The position numbers and the translations under genes were made by a program. Positions 15,568 through 23,770 of a stretch of 26,660 nucleotides of DNA are shown piece by piece. The DNA lies in contig RFZH01000007.1 in assembly GCA_009920815.1 (NCBI GenBank), positions 1 through 26,660 of the forward strand, written 5' to 3'. The notes beneath the pieces are model-generated. The model saw only the letters and a program-made list of their open reading frames with translations. It did no database searches and had not been told where the DNA came from. The DNA is from Paracoccaceae bacterium (lineage in GTDB: Bacteria > Pseudomonadota > Alphaproteobacteria > Rhodobacterales > Rhodobacteraceae). Position 1 is the first letter of the stretch. Every line of letters starts with the position of its first letter.

Positions 15568-16248
15568 GTGTCGCTTTGGTCTCGTATATCCACCGCGATT
15601 GCCGCACTCGCCAACGGCGAGCCGTTATCGGTGGTTTTTGACGCTTTGCGCACACCCCCGGAACGTTCGATTGCGTTTACAATTGCTGTTATTGCTTTGG
15701 GAGCAAAGATGGCTAAAGCGGATGGCCGTGTCACCCGCGATGAGGTGACCGCTTTTCGCCAAGTATTCCACATTGCTCAGCCCGATCTGCACCACGCGGC
15801 AAAGGTTTTTGATATGGCACGTCAGGATGTGGCAGGATTTGACATCTATGCGCAACGCATTAGCGCAATGTTTGGTGCGGGCCACCAGTCATTGCGTGAT
15901 CTGCTGGAAGGACTGTTTTATATCGCTATGGCCGATGGCCGTTATCATCCGAACGAAAACTCTTTTTTGGAACGTGTTGCCGAGATCTTTGGCATAACTG
16001 CGAAGGAATTCAGCAAAATCAAGATGCAGTTTGTTCCAGATGCTGCACCTGACCCCTATGCTGTTTTGGGGCTTGAAGAGGGCGCAGATCACGTCTCTAT
16101 TCGCAGGGCATGGAAATCCTTGGTGAGGGAATATCATCCCGATCAAATGACCGCGCGCGGTGTGCCGGCTGAGGCGGTGAAACTGGCTGAACATAAGCTG
16201 ATTCAAATCAACCGCGCCTATGAAACACTGATCGCTGGGCGGCCATAG
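15568..16248 (+). CDS. TerB-like and J-domain co-chaperone (DjlA-like)
   Basis: A 226-residue protein with two parts. Residues about 30-150 form a TerB/DjlA-type helical domain with two acidic metal-binding-like motifs, KADGRVTRDEV (50-60) and MADGRYHPNE (121-130). Residues about 162-224 are a J domain: DPYAVLGLEEGADHVSIRRAWKSLVREYHPDQM, with HPD at 190-192, and the last helix HKLIQINRAYETLIAG. J domains stimulate DnaK ATPase. E. coli DjlA has an N-terminal membrane helix; here the N-terminus has only a weak hydrophobic stretch (about 34-47), so a soluble or peripheral protein is likely. The GTG start has a good SD (AAAAGGAA, 7 nt). It ends 1 nt before the next gene, so they are co-transcribed. 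Confidence 0.87.
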   Translation: MSLWSRISTAIAALANGEPLSVVFDALRTPPERSIAFTIAVIALGAKMAKADGRVTRDEVTAFRQVFHIAQPDLHHAAKVFDMARQDVAGFDIYAQRISAMFGAGHQSLRDLLEGLFYIAMADGRYHPNENSFLERVAEIFGITAKEFSKIKMQFVPDAAPDPYAVLGLEEGADHVSIRRAWKSLVREYHPDQMTARGVPAEAVKLAEHKLIQINRAYETLIAGRP

Positions 16249-16249
16249 G

Positions 16250-17257
16250 ATGCGCATCGCCACATATAATGTGGAATGGTTTAATTCCCTGTTTGATGAC
16301 GATGGTACGCTTTTATTTGATCAAGGATGGTCCGGACGCTACAACGTTACCCGCGAACAACAATTGACTGCGCTTGGTGTTGTCTTTTCGCGATTGGATG
16401 CGGATGCCATCATGATCATAGAAGCGCCAGATCACAGTCGTGCCCGACGAACACACACCGCATTGGAAAATTTTGCCAATCATTTTGGGTTGCGGGCAAA
16501 CACCGTTCTTATCGGATTTTCGAATGATACCCAGCAAGAAATAGCATTTTTGTATGATGCAAATGTCATTAAGGCACAGCATAGACCGATTGCATCCGTC
16601 GAGGCACCAAGGTTCGATGAACGTTTTGAAATTGATTTGGACGTTGATGCGCGTTTAGATACGGTTACCTTTTCTAAACCGCCGTTGGAACTAAGTCTGC
16701 AGCTAAAAGATGGACGCTGCATTTCTGCAATTGGTGTACATCTGAAATCCAAAGCACCGCATGGCGCCCGCACGCCGACGGATGCGATGCGCCTTTCAAT
16801 CGCTAATCGGCGTAAACAGTTGGCACAATCCATTTGGCTGCGGCGACGCATCACACAATTGTTAGAGGATCGACAGTCTGTGATGGTTCTGGGGGATTTT
16901 AATGATGGACCCGGATTAGACGAATATGAAAACTTGTTTGGCCGGTCATCCATTGAAATTGTGATGGGACAAGACTTAGTTCCTGCGCTTGGCCTGTTCG
17001 ATCCTCATGCGGCCGAGTTGCTGGGCACAGGGCAAGATTGCAATACTTTCAGTGCACAGTTTTATGATCACAAGACCCAGACATCTTTAAAGGCGTTGCT
17101 GGATTACATATTTGTCAGCAAAAACCTAGGCCTCGCGCCTGAGGATTGGAAAATTTGGAACCCGGTCGATCCTCATGGGGCAGAGTTTGACAAAGAATTG
17201 CGTCAGGCGCTTTTACTTGGGTCGGATCATTTCCCAGTGGTTTTAGATTTTTCATAA
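16250..17257 (+). CDS. Endonuclease/exonuclease/phosphatase-family protein
   Basis: A 335-residue hydrolase of the EEP (DNase I / exonuclease III / sphingomyelinase-like) fold. Signature blocks appear in order: ATYNVEWFNSLF (4-15, N7 and E9), AIMIIEAPDH (53-62, E58), IGVHLKSKAP (about 160-170), VLGDFNDGPGLDEYE (about 215-230) and GSDHFPVVLDF (C-terminus, the catalytic Asp-His pair). The metal and catalytic residues are therefore complete. No signal peptide is visible, so it is probably cytoplasmic. The substrate (nucleic acid, phospholipid or sugar phosphate) is not determinable. It follows the J-domain gene by one base; a hairpin with a T-rich tail lies downstream. Confidence 0.82.
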   Translation: MRIATYNVEWFNSLFDDDGTLLFDQGWSGRYNVTREQQLTALGVVFSRLDADAIMIIEAPDHSRARRTHTALENFANHFGLRANTVLIGFSNDTQQEIAFLYDANVIKAQHRPIASVEAPRFDERFEIDLDVDARLDTVTFSKPPLELSLQLKDGRCISAIGVHLKSKAPHGARTPTDAMRLSIANRRKQLAQSIWLRRRITQLLEDRQSVMVLGDFNDGPGLDEYENLFGRSSIEIVMGQDLVPALGLFDPHAAELLGTGQDCNTFSAQFYDHKTQTSLKALLDYIFVSKNLGLAPEDWKIWNPVDPHGAEFDKELRQALLLGSDHFPVVLDFS

Positions 17258-17287
17258 CAATCGAAACATTTCATGATGATCGTTTCG

Positions 17288-17312
17288 CACTGCTAAACAG
17301 TGTTTGATTTTA
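17288..17312 (+). terminator. Probable intrinsic terminator after the EEP gene
   Basis: CACTG (17288-17292) pairs with CAGTG (17298-17302) around loop CTAAA, followed by the T-rich tail TTTGATTTTA. A larger competing hairpin CGAAAC (17262-17267) / GTTTCG (17282-17287) lies immediately before it. The stem is short, so confidence is moderate. Confidence 0.5.
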
Positions 17313-17374
17313 CTTGCAAAAATCAAAAAATTCACCTTTAGTAATAACATTATATACTTTTGGGTGGTTTTAAT

Positions 17375-18739
17375 ATGTTTGCACTTTCTTTCCTGCTTCC
17401 AGTTGTGCTGGGTTGGGGGATTTACGAAATTTTTTCTGGGTCGGGATCGAGCGATGAGGACAGCGCAGGCTCGAGCGGTGAAACAACCAGCACCAACACG
17501 TTAAGTAGCGAAGTAAACGGGTCCGATTTCGATGACACGATCATCGGAACCGATCAAGATGATGCGCTAAACGGTCGGGGTGGCAACGATTACCTTGAGG
17601 GTGGTTTGCTGTATGACACACTTGTTGGCGGCGATGGCGATGACTCGCTTGATGGTGGCTTAGGCAATGATGTTTTATATGGCGATGCTGGCAATGACGT
17701 TATTGTTGGTGGCCAAGGTAAAGATGAAATTTACGGCGGTGATGGCAACGATAATTTGCAAGGACGTGAATCCGAAGATACCATCTTTGGTGATGCAGGG
17801 GACGATAAAATTGAAGGTGGATTTGGCTTTGATGTTCTGCACGGCGACGCTGGAAATGACACAATAGATGGTGGCAACGGCGGCGATACGATATTTGGTG
17901 GTGACGGCAATGACTATGTCACGGGCGGCAGCGGCCAAGACCAAATTGACGGCGGCGATGGCAGCGATCAATTACATGGTGGTTTTCTAGATGACATCTT
18001 GTCCGGCGGGGCGGGCGACGATAGCGTCACCGGCGGAAGCGGGAATGACTTTGTGTTTGGTAACGCCGGCAATGACACGGTCATGGGCTTTAGCGGCGAT
18101 GACGTTGTCTATGGTGGTGCTGGCAGCGATGAAGTCATGGGCAACGACGGCAATGACACGATTTATGGATCATGGAACCCTGACGGCACAGATCGCGACG
18201 CAGCCTATCAAGCGGCCTATAACGCAGCTAAGGCGGATCCAACCTTGGCCAACGCAACTGATGCGGAAATCTTGGTGTCAAAATATTTCGATGGTGTTGA
18301 TACCAGTGCTTCGTATTTGTCGACGGGGTTGGGGCGCGATGACGGGGCTAGCATGGGGTATGATAACCTCTTTGGGGGCAACGGTAATGACGTGATTTAT
18401 ATGGGACACGGCGATACAGCGTTTGGTGATGCTGATCCCGAGGGAAATGCATATGATGGCCCTGGCGCGGATGAATTCCATGTTGTTCAAAGTAACGCAG
18501 TAATTGAGGATCCTCAGCGCACGATTATTTATGATTTCGAGATCGGCACCGATAGCTTATATATTCACTACAGCGGGGCATCCTCTCCGGCGATTGAAAT
18601 TCAATCTGTGGTGAACAACTCTGACCCGAACGCGGCCAATGACGCAATTGTTTTGGTCGACGGGCAGGAATTTGTGCGTTTAAAAGAACTGGGTCCACAG
18701 AGTGCAAACATCACTTATAGCTTGATTGCACAGACTTAG
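17375..18739 (+). CDS. RTX (hemolysin-type calcium-binding repeat) protein, probable T1SS substrate
   Basis: A 454-residue acidic protein. Residues 1-20 (MFALSFLLPVVLGWGIYEIF) are hydrophobic, then a Ser/Thr/Glu-rich linker leads to about 12 tandem nonapeptide repeats of the GGxGxDxUx type (residues 47-265). Examples are GGDGDDSLDGG, YGDAGNDVIVGG and FGGDGNDYVTGG. These form a calcium-loaded beta roll outside the cell. A non-repeat stretch (about 266-330) interrupts before one more repeat (FGGNGNDVIYMG). Near the end, TIIYDFEIGTDSLYIHY resembles the terminal strand seen in serralysin-type and other type I secretion substrates. No enzymatic domain is visible. ATG 17375 is chosen over TTG 17360. 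No T1SS transporter genes are in the window. The stop overlaps the Ppx/GppA stop by 4 nt. Confidence 0.85.
   Translation: MFALSFLLPVVLGWGIYEIFSGSGSSDEDSAGSSGETTSTNTLSSEVNGSDFDDTIIGTDQDDALNGRGGNDYLEGGLLYDTLVGGDGDDSLDGGLGNDVLYGDAGNDVIVGGQGKDEIYGGDGNDNLQGRESEDTIFGDAGDDKIEGGFGFDVLHGDAGNDTIDGGNGGDTIFGGDGNDYVTGGSGQDQIDGGDGSDQLHGGFLDDILSGGAGDDSVTGGSGNDFVFGNAGNDTVMGFSGDDVVYGGAGSDEVMGNDGNDTIYGSWNPDGTDRDAAYQAAYNAAKADPTLANATDAEILVSKYFDGVDTSASYLSTGLGRDDGASMGYDNLFGGNGNDVIYMGHGDTAFGDADPEGNAYDGPGADEFHVVQSNAVIEDPQRTIIYDFEIGTDSLYIHYSGASSPAIEIQSVVNNSDPNAANDAIVLVDGQEFVRLKELGPQSANITYSLIAQT
17513..18169 (+). repeat. Tandem 27-bp coding repeats (RTX nonapeptides)
   Basis: Imperfect repeats of about 27 bp encode GGxGxDxUx nonapeptides back to back. 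Coding drift between copies is large, with synonymous changes mixed with glycine/asparagine/aspartate conservation, so the array is old and not a fresh expansion. Confidence 0.8.
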
Positions 18740-20271
18740 GCGCCAAAAAATTGCACGACTGGCTTAGCGCTAAGCGTGGTGGCCAGCGACTGAAAACGGG
18801 CTTCGGCCACTTCGCCAAATAATGGCTTAAGACCATCGCTCATCTTTAGGACGATGGTCTTTTTCTTTTTGTCATAGAACAATTCTGCATTTTGGTCTGG
18901 ATCGACAATCCACAACATCGCGCCCAAGCGCATTGCCTTGCCCAATATTTCCGCATTTCGAATTTGATCTGGTTTGACCAATGTAAACAGATTTGCAAAG
19001 GGCGATCCTTCGCGGTTATTTTTGTAACGATGCAGCAAAGCGAGCCCTAGAAAAACACGCTCTGAATGCTTTAGTCCGCCCAGATTGGCACGCGTCGCAT
19101 TATCAAAACAAACTTCGGCTCGGTAATCAGGGTGGGCACGCCAACTGACGTCGTGCAGATAACACGCCGAGCGCGCAAGGCGGTCCAATTCTGGCGTCGT
19201 CTTGGGAAAGACGTTTTGTAAGAATTGATATAACCTATCCCCATAACCGGGAAAGCGTGCGTCTTTCATTTCAGCATATTGGCAGGCTTCGATCAGCGGA
19301 TCACGTTCGCGCAGATCTTGAGGCATTTCTTCGTAAAGCATGCCTTCACGAATGCCATAACTTGAAATTGCGATGTCTTTGGGCCGAAAGACGTGAATAA
19401 GGCGTTTCAGGACCTCTGCCGCATACGGAACCAAGTCCATCCGCGCCGACGATACCCCGCAGGCGATCCGTAAGGCCGTGTGATCGGTTTGATCCAAAAA
19501 TTCTATCGTATCACGGACAGATTGGATGCTCATGCGGTATTCGTGCATGACATGCAGAGGATATTTGCGTCGTTCCATGTCAATGCGCGCAAGGGCCCGC
19601 CACGAGCCGCCGACCAAAAACAGACGGTTGTGTTGGGGCCCCAATTCGTCAGCCAGCTGTTCAACGACCTGTTTTATATGGGCCGCGCGTCCTTTTTTGC
19701 CGCCCTTTATTTCCAAAAGCTTTAGTGGCCCTAAATCAGACGAAACACGCCTGCGCACCTGACCGTCACCTATTTCGGCCAATTCCATCGACGATCCACC
19801 GATATCGCAGACCAAACCATAGGATCCCGGCCAACCCAACAATACGCCTTGTGCGGAAAGTCGTGCCTCTTCGCGGCCATCAATGATCCAGATTTTTTGG
19901 CCTGTTTTTTGCAAAACTTCACGACAAAAATCTTCACCATCGGATGCATCGCGCACCGCTGCTGTGGCCACTGCGGTTAATTTTGGCACCCCCATGCCGC
20001 GTGCCAAGTGGACGAACCGTTCAATGGCTGCCAAGGCGCGTTTGCGACCAGTGGGATTAAGAATACCAGTTTTAGAGACGCCTGCACCCAAAGCGCACAT
20101 GATTTTTTCATTGTAATAATATGCGGGGGATCGGGCCGCCCCGTCAAAGACAACCATCCGAACCGAGTTAGATCCAACGTCAATGACGCCGACTTTTTTC
20201 AGGAAAGGGTGGGCAGAATCCTCGAATAATGCGTGATCAAAGGGCGCCCAAGTCGATGAAACGTCTGACAT
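18736..20271 (-). CDS. Ppx/GppA-family phosphatase
   Basis: A 511-residue cytoplasmic enzyme of the exopolyphosphatase / pppGpp phosphohydrolase family (ASKHA fold). VIDVGSNSVRMVVFDG (29-44) is the first phosphate-binding loop and DIGGSSMELAEI (156-167) the second; E134 and E135 in GREEARLSA complete the active site. The C-terminal half (about 310-511), with the CYLHDVSWRAHPDY region, is the HD-like helical extension. Members degrade polyphosphate or convert pppGpp to ppGpp; which one is not decidable here. It is the last gene of a leftward row behind hdaA (50 nt gap). The SD is AGGA 9 nt upstream. Its stop TAA and the RTX stop TAG share TTAG at 18736-18739. Confidence 0.9.
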   Translation of the reverse strand: MSDVSSTWAPFDHALFEDSAHPFLKKVGVIDVGSNSVRMVVFDGAARSPAYYYNEKIMCALGAGVSKTGILNPTGRKRALAAIERFVHLARGMGVPKLTAVATAAVRDASDGEDFCREVLQKTGQKIWIIDGREEARLSAQGVLLGWPGSYGLVCDIGGSSMELAEIGDGQVRRRVSSDLGPLKLLEIKGGKKGRAAHIKQVVEQLADELGPQHNRLFLVGGSWRALARIDMERRKYPLHVMHEYRMSIQSVRDTIEFLDQTDHTALRIACGVSSARMDLVPYAAEVLKRLIHVFRPKDIAISSYGIREGMLYEEMPQDLRERDPLIEACQYAEMKDARFPGYGDRLYQFLQNVFPKTTPELDRLARSACYLHDVSWRAHPDYRAEVCFDNATRANLGGLKHSERVFLGLALLHRYKNNREGSPFANLFTLVKPDQIRNAEILGKAMRLGAMLWIVDPDQNAELFYDKKKKTIVLKMSDGLKPLFGEVAEARFQSLATTLSAKPVVQFFGA

Positions 20272-20321
20272 CGCAGAATCCTGTTACCTGTTCTCTACCT
20301 AGTCTTAGACTGCACCATCCA

Positions 20322-21011
20322 TTATGGCAACGCCTTGTCTTGGCTGAGCTTTTCCAACAGCTGCGCGACAAACGGCCGTGATATGGGGCGTTTTTGTGCC
20401 AACGCTGCGGTATCGATTTGTGCCACGGCGTGCTGAGCCGCCGCAAATGATCGATCTAACCGCGTGGTCAAAAACTGTAATACATCAGGGGCAGGGAACA
20501 TTTGGCGATCAGAAAAGAGTTTTGCGATCAAAATCATGAACAATGCATCGTCTGGTTCAGTCAAAGTTGCACAACCCGTGCCTTGGAGTCGTGACAACAA
20601 ATCAGGCAAAATAATCTCCCACAGGTGCGGTTCTTTGCGTCCCGTTAATAACAGGGAATTGCCATTTGCCAAAACCAGATTGTGCAAGTGAAATAGCGCT
20701 GTCTCTGCCGCGGCATTTCCTGCAATCAGTGGTACGTCGTCAACCGCGATATGGCACTTTGCCAGATCATCAATCGATTTAACGACCAATTCACTTGCCG
20801 AGATGATCGTTGCGCCAGACAGGTCCGCCCAAACATGCGCAAGATGCGTTTTTCCTGCACCTTTTGGCCCTGAAATGATATGTTTGCGTCCTGGCCAATT
20901 CTGCCAGTTCTCGATTGATGCCATCGCCAAAATATTGCAGTCGGACACAAAAAAATCCCCACGATCCAACGCGGTACGTGTCGGAAGATCTAAGGTAAGC
21001 TGTTCGGCCAT
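20322..21011 (-). CDS. hdaA: DnaA regulatory inactivator homologue HdaA
   Basis: A 229-residue protein related to domains III of DnaA but without the DNA-binding domain IV. Its N-terminal QLTLDLP (4-10) is a beta-sliding-clamp binding motif, as in Hda. The AAA+ core has Walker A GPKGAGKTH (48-56) and Walker-B-like IAVDDVP (88-94). With the clamp, Hda/HdaA stimulates ATP hydrolysis by DnaA and prevents re-initiation of replication. Size fits the family (220-240). Its ATG overlaps the TAA of the AI-2E transporter gene by one base, so it is translationally coupled. The gene order AI-2E transporter then hdaA is typical of Rhodobacteraceae. Confidence 0.9.
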   Translation of the reverse strand: MAEQLTLDLPTRTALDRGDFFVSDCNILAMASIENWQNWPGRKHIISGPKGAGKTHLAHVWADLSGATIISASELVVKSIDDLAKCHIAVDDVPLIAGNAAAETALFHLHNLVLANGNSLLLTGRKEPHLWEIILPDLLSRLQGTGCATLTEPDDALFMILIAKLFSDRQMFPAPDVLQFLTTRLDRSFAAAQHAVAQIDTAALAQKRPISRPFVAQLLEKLSQDKALP

Positions 21012-22084
21012 TAGTCGTCTTTCGTCTCTAGTCCGCTAAGCCCGCGATATAGGCGACTGTCCAGGTATTGCGTGGTGCCAAATCTTGCAAGCACGCCAAT
21101 TGACGCGGCGACCGGAACAGCAACCAACATGCCGATAAATCCGAAGAGCGTCCCAAAAATCGAAAGCGCCAGCATCAACCAAACGGGATGAAGGCCTACA
21201 GATCCGCCAACCAGTTTGGGTGTCAAATAATTGCCCTCGATCACTTGGCCAGCTACAAAAATTGCGGCAACCAATCCAAGGCTGACCCAATCGCCCCAGA
21301 ATTGAAACAGGCCCAGCCCCAGTGCCAACGCGCCACCGACAAGTGATCCGACATATGGGATAAAGGTAATCAGCCCAGCGATTGCACCAACGATCAACCC
21401 AAACTCTAATCCAACCAACATCAGGGCTGCGGCGTAAAAGGTTCCAAGGATCAAACACACTGATCCCATGCCCCGTACAAAAGCCGATAAAGTTTTGTCG
21501 ATTTCGCGGGCCAGTTGGCGAATTGTTGGGGCATGATCGCGCGGCAAAAAATCATTCACGCGCGCGACCATATTATCCCAGTCTAACAACAAATAAACGG
21601 CCACGACGGGCACGATCACGAAAAGCATTACGATGTTCAATAGTGACGCAGCAGATCGCAAGGCCGCAGTCAAAAGTGAAGCACCTTTTTGTTTAATTGT
21701 GTCCCCAACGGCGGTTAATGCGCCGCCAGCGGCTGAATTCTGATCCATCACTGATGGTATGTTAGTGGCCAAAAATGCCTGTAATTTCGCAAACATTGCG
21801 GGGGCAACGTTAAATAGGTTGGTTGTCTGTTGAACAAGCGTCGGAATGATCAAGACCGCACCGATGATAAAAATAAATATGCCGACAATTGTGATCACGG
21901 CTGTTGCCGCCATTCTTGATAGACCCATCGCTTCTAGTCGATCGGCAAGCGGATCTAGAAAATAGGCGATCGCTCCACCCAAAACAAACGGTAGCAACAC
22001 ATTACCAAGGTACCACAAAACTATACAGGTCACGGCCGCCGCGATTCCCCAGTATGTCGCCTGTTTTTGAATTGGTAATGCCAT
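21011..22084 (-). CDS. AI-2E transporter family (PerM/TqsA-like) membrane protein
   Basis: A 357-residue inner-membrane protein with about eight hydrophobic segments. The first pair (about 12-37) and the third (about 58-85) precede a large amphipathic region (about 90-190). The second half has LIVGAIAGLITFIPYVGSLVGGALALGLG, the conserved family block, and HPVWLMLALSIFGTLFGFIG. Members export autoinducer-2 or, in other cases, act as Na+/H+ antiporters; the substrate cannot be assigned here, and no luxS is in view. The SD is GGGAGAAG, 4 nt before ATG. It heads the leftward operon with hdaA and ppx, divergent from proS. Confidence 0.88.
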   Translation of the reverse strand: MALPIQKQATYWGIAAAVTCIVLWYLGNVLLPFVLGGAIAYFLDPLADRLEAMGLSRMAATAVITIVGIFIFIIGAVLIIPTLVQQTTNLFNVAPAMFAKLQAFLATNIPSVMDQNSAAGGALTAVGDTIKQKGASLLTAALRSAASLLNIVMLFVIVPVVAVYLLLDWDNMVARVNDFLPRDHAPTIRQLAREIDKTLSAFVRGMGSVCLILGTFYAAALMLVGLEFGLIVGAIAGLITFIPYVGSLVGGALALGLGLFQFWGDWVSLGLVAAIFVAGQVIEGNYLTPKLVGGSVGLHPVWLMLALSIFGTLFGFIGMLVAVPVAASIGVLARFGTTQYLDSRLYRGLSGLETKDD

Positions 22085-22156
22085 GCTCTTCTCCCGACCT
22101 TGATCCTTAACCTGCGCATTCGTGTTAGGTTTTTCAAGTTAAAAGCGCAATGATGC

Positions 22157-22185
22157 TTGAGTGTTCTGGGCGTCGCCGCTATTGA
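22157..22185 (+). promoter_or_regulatory. Possible proS promoter
   Basis: TTGAGT (22157-22162) and TATTGA (22180-22185) are separated by exactly 17 bp in the 135 bp divergent gap before proS. The -35 is a 4/6 match and the -10 only 3/6, so this is a weak call. Confidence 0.22.
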
Positions 22186-22219
22186 ATGATCCAAACCATA
22201 TTCAACGTGAGTGTATACA

Positions 22220-23557
22220 ATGCGCCTGTCTCGGTACTTTCTACCTGTCCTAAAGGAAAATCCTGCGGATGCCCAAATTGTCAGCCATCGTTTGATGTTG
22301 CGTGCGGGTATGATCAAACAAGCCAGCGCAGGTATCTATTCTTGGTTGCCACTAGGCTTTAAGGTGCTGCGCAAGCTTGAAGATATCATCCACGAAGAAC
22401 AAATTCGTGCTGGCCACATTCCAATTCAAATGCCTACGATGCAATCGGCGGACTTGTGGCGTGAAAGCGGACGTTATGACGATTATGGCCAAGAAATGCT
22501 GCGTGTCAAAGACCGCCATGATCGCGACCTTCTGTTCAGCCCGACCGCCGAAGAATTGGTCACCGATATTTTCCGCGCCCATGTCGGCAGCTATAAAGAC
22601 CTGCCTTTGACGCTGTATCAAATCCAATGGAAATTCCGTGATGAAATTCGTCCCCGTTTTGGCGTGATGCGTGGTCGTGAATTTTACATGAAAGATGGCT
22701 ATAACTTTGACCTGACGAAAGAAGATGCGTTGCATGCGTACAACCGCCACTTGGTGAGTTATCTACGCACTTACGAACGTATGGGGCTGCAAGCCATCCC
22801 GATGCGTGCAGACAGTGGCCCGATCGGAGGCGAAGACACGCATGAATTCTTGGTTCTCGCCGATACGGGCGAATCTGAGGTGTTTTACGACAGCAAGGTC
22901 ACCGATCTGACCTTTGGTGATCGCGCCATAGATTATGATGACCGCGCCCAATGTCAGGCGATTTTGGATGAATTCACATCGCTTTACGCACGTACCGATG
23001 AAACCCATGACGAAGCGGTGTTCAACCAAATCCCAGAAGACCGCCGCCGCGTTGCGCGTGGTATCGAGGTCGGTCAAATTTTCTATTTCGGTACCAAATA
23101 TTCCGAACCTTTGAATGCAGCCGTCACTGATCCCACAGGGGCCAAAACACCGGTTCACATGGGCAGCCACGGCATCGGCGTTAGCCGTCTGATTGGGGCG
23201 CTGATCGAAGCAAATCACGACGACAACGGCATCATTTGGCCTGAGGGCGTGACACCATTCCATTGTGGTATCGTCAACCTAAAACAAGGCGATGCAGAGG
23301 CGGATGCCGCCTGTGATGCACTTTATAAATCGCTGACCGCGCTTGGGCTAGAACCGCTTTATGATGACCGCGAAGAACGTGCAGGTGCTAAATTTGCCAC
23401 CATGGATTTGATTGGTCTGCCTTGGCGTATCACGGTTGGTCCACGCGGTTTGAAAAACGGCGTCGTCGAAGTGACCAGTCGGCGCACAGGTGTGTCCGAA
23501 GAAATGCCGCCAGAACAAGCGGTGGAAAAAATCGCGAAAATCTACGCAAATTTATAA
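22220..23557 (+). CDS. proS: Proline-tRNA ligase, short alphaproteobacterial form
   Basis: A 445-residue class II aminoacyl-tRNA synthetase charging tRNA-Pro. Motif 1 lies in the MIKQASAGIYSWLPLG region (31-46), SPTAEELVTD is at 107-116 and motif 2 is KFRDEIRPRFGVMRGREF (138-155). GSHGIGVSRLIGALIE near 310-325 is motif 3. The C-terminal anticodon domain follows. E. coli-type ProS has a large editing insertion between motifs 2 and 3 (about 570 residues total); this one lacks it. ATG 22220 begins MRLSRYFLPVLKENP, the usual start; GTG 22211 adds only three residues. The SD is weak. A strong terminator follows. Confidence 0.95.
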   Translation: MRLSRYFLPVLKENPADAQIVSHRLMLRAGMIKQASAGIYSWLPLGFKVLRKLEDIIHEEQIRAGHIPIQMPTMQSADLWRESGRYDDYGQEMLRVKDRHDRDLLFSPTAEELVTDIFRAHVGSYKDLPLTLYQIQWKFRDEIRPRFGVMRGREFYMKDGYNFDLTKEDALHAYNRHLVSYLRTYERMGLQAIPMRADSGPIGGEDTHEFLVLADTGESEVFYDSKVTDLTFGDRAIDYDDRAQCQAILDEFTSLYARTDETHDEAVFNQIPEDRRRVARGIEVGQIFYFGTKYSEPLNAAVTDPTGAKTPVHMGSHGIGVSRLIGALIEANHDDNGIIWPEGVTPFHCGIVNLKQGDAEADAACDALYKSLTALGLEPLYDDREERAGAKFATMDLIGLPWRITVGPRGLKNGVVEVTSRRTGVSEEMPPEQAVEKIAKIYANL

Positions 23558-23560
23558 ACC

Positions 23561-23588
23561 AAAAGGCCCCCAATTTCTGGGGCCTTTT
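23561..23588 (+). terminator. Intrinsic terminator after proS
   Basis: AAAAGGCCCC (23561-23570) and GGGGCCTTTT (23579-23588) form a perfect 10-bp stem with loop CAATTTCT. A T-rich tail follows. It starts 4 nt after the proS stop. The flanking A and T runs make it potentially bidirectional. Confidence 0.9.
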
Positions 23589-23770
23589 GTGTTTCGTTTT
23601 CGCCTTTCGCTGTCAATTCCTTACATCCTATCAATGGCGAATATTGACCTAACTGATCCTATGTAACGGCTTAAGCCTTGCGAATTCACGCGTTAGCCCG
23701 ACAGAATTTCCGCACATTACTCAAGACACTTGACGTTAATCTATCCGCATGACGGTGTGCTGCTTAGGTG

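Noticed and set aside
17675..17971. A 98-codon open frame antisense to the RTX gene
   Set aside because: It is a by-product of the repetitive Gly/Asp codons on the other strand and resembles low-complexity Ile/Ala sequence.
22085..22219. T-box leader before proS
   Set aside because: There is no antiterminator or terminator pair or specifier loop, and T-boxes are not expected in this group.
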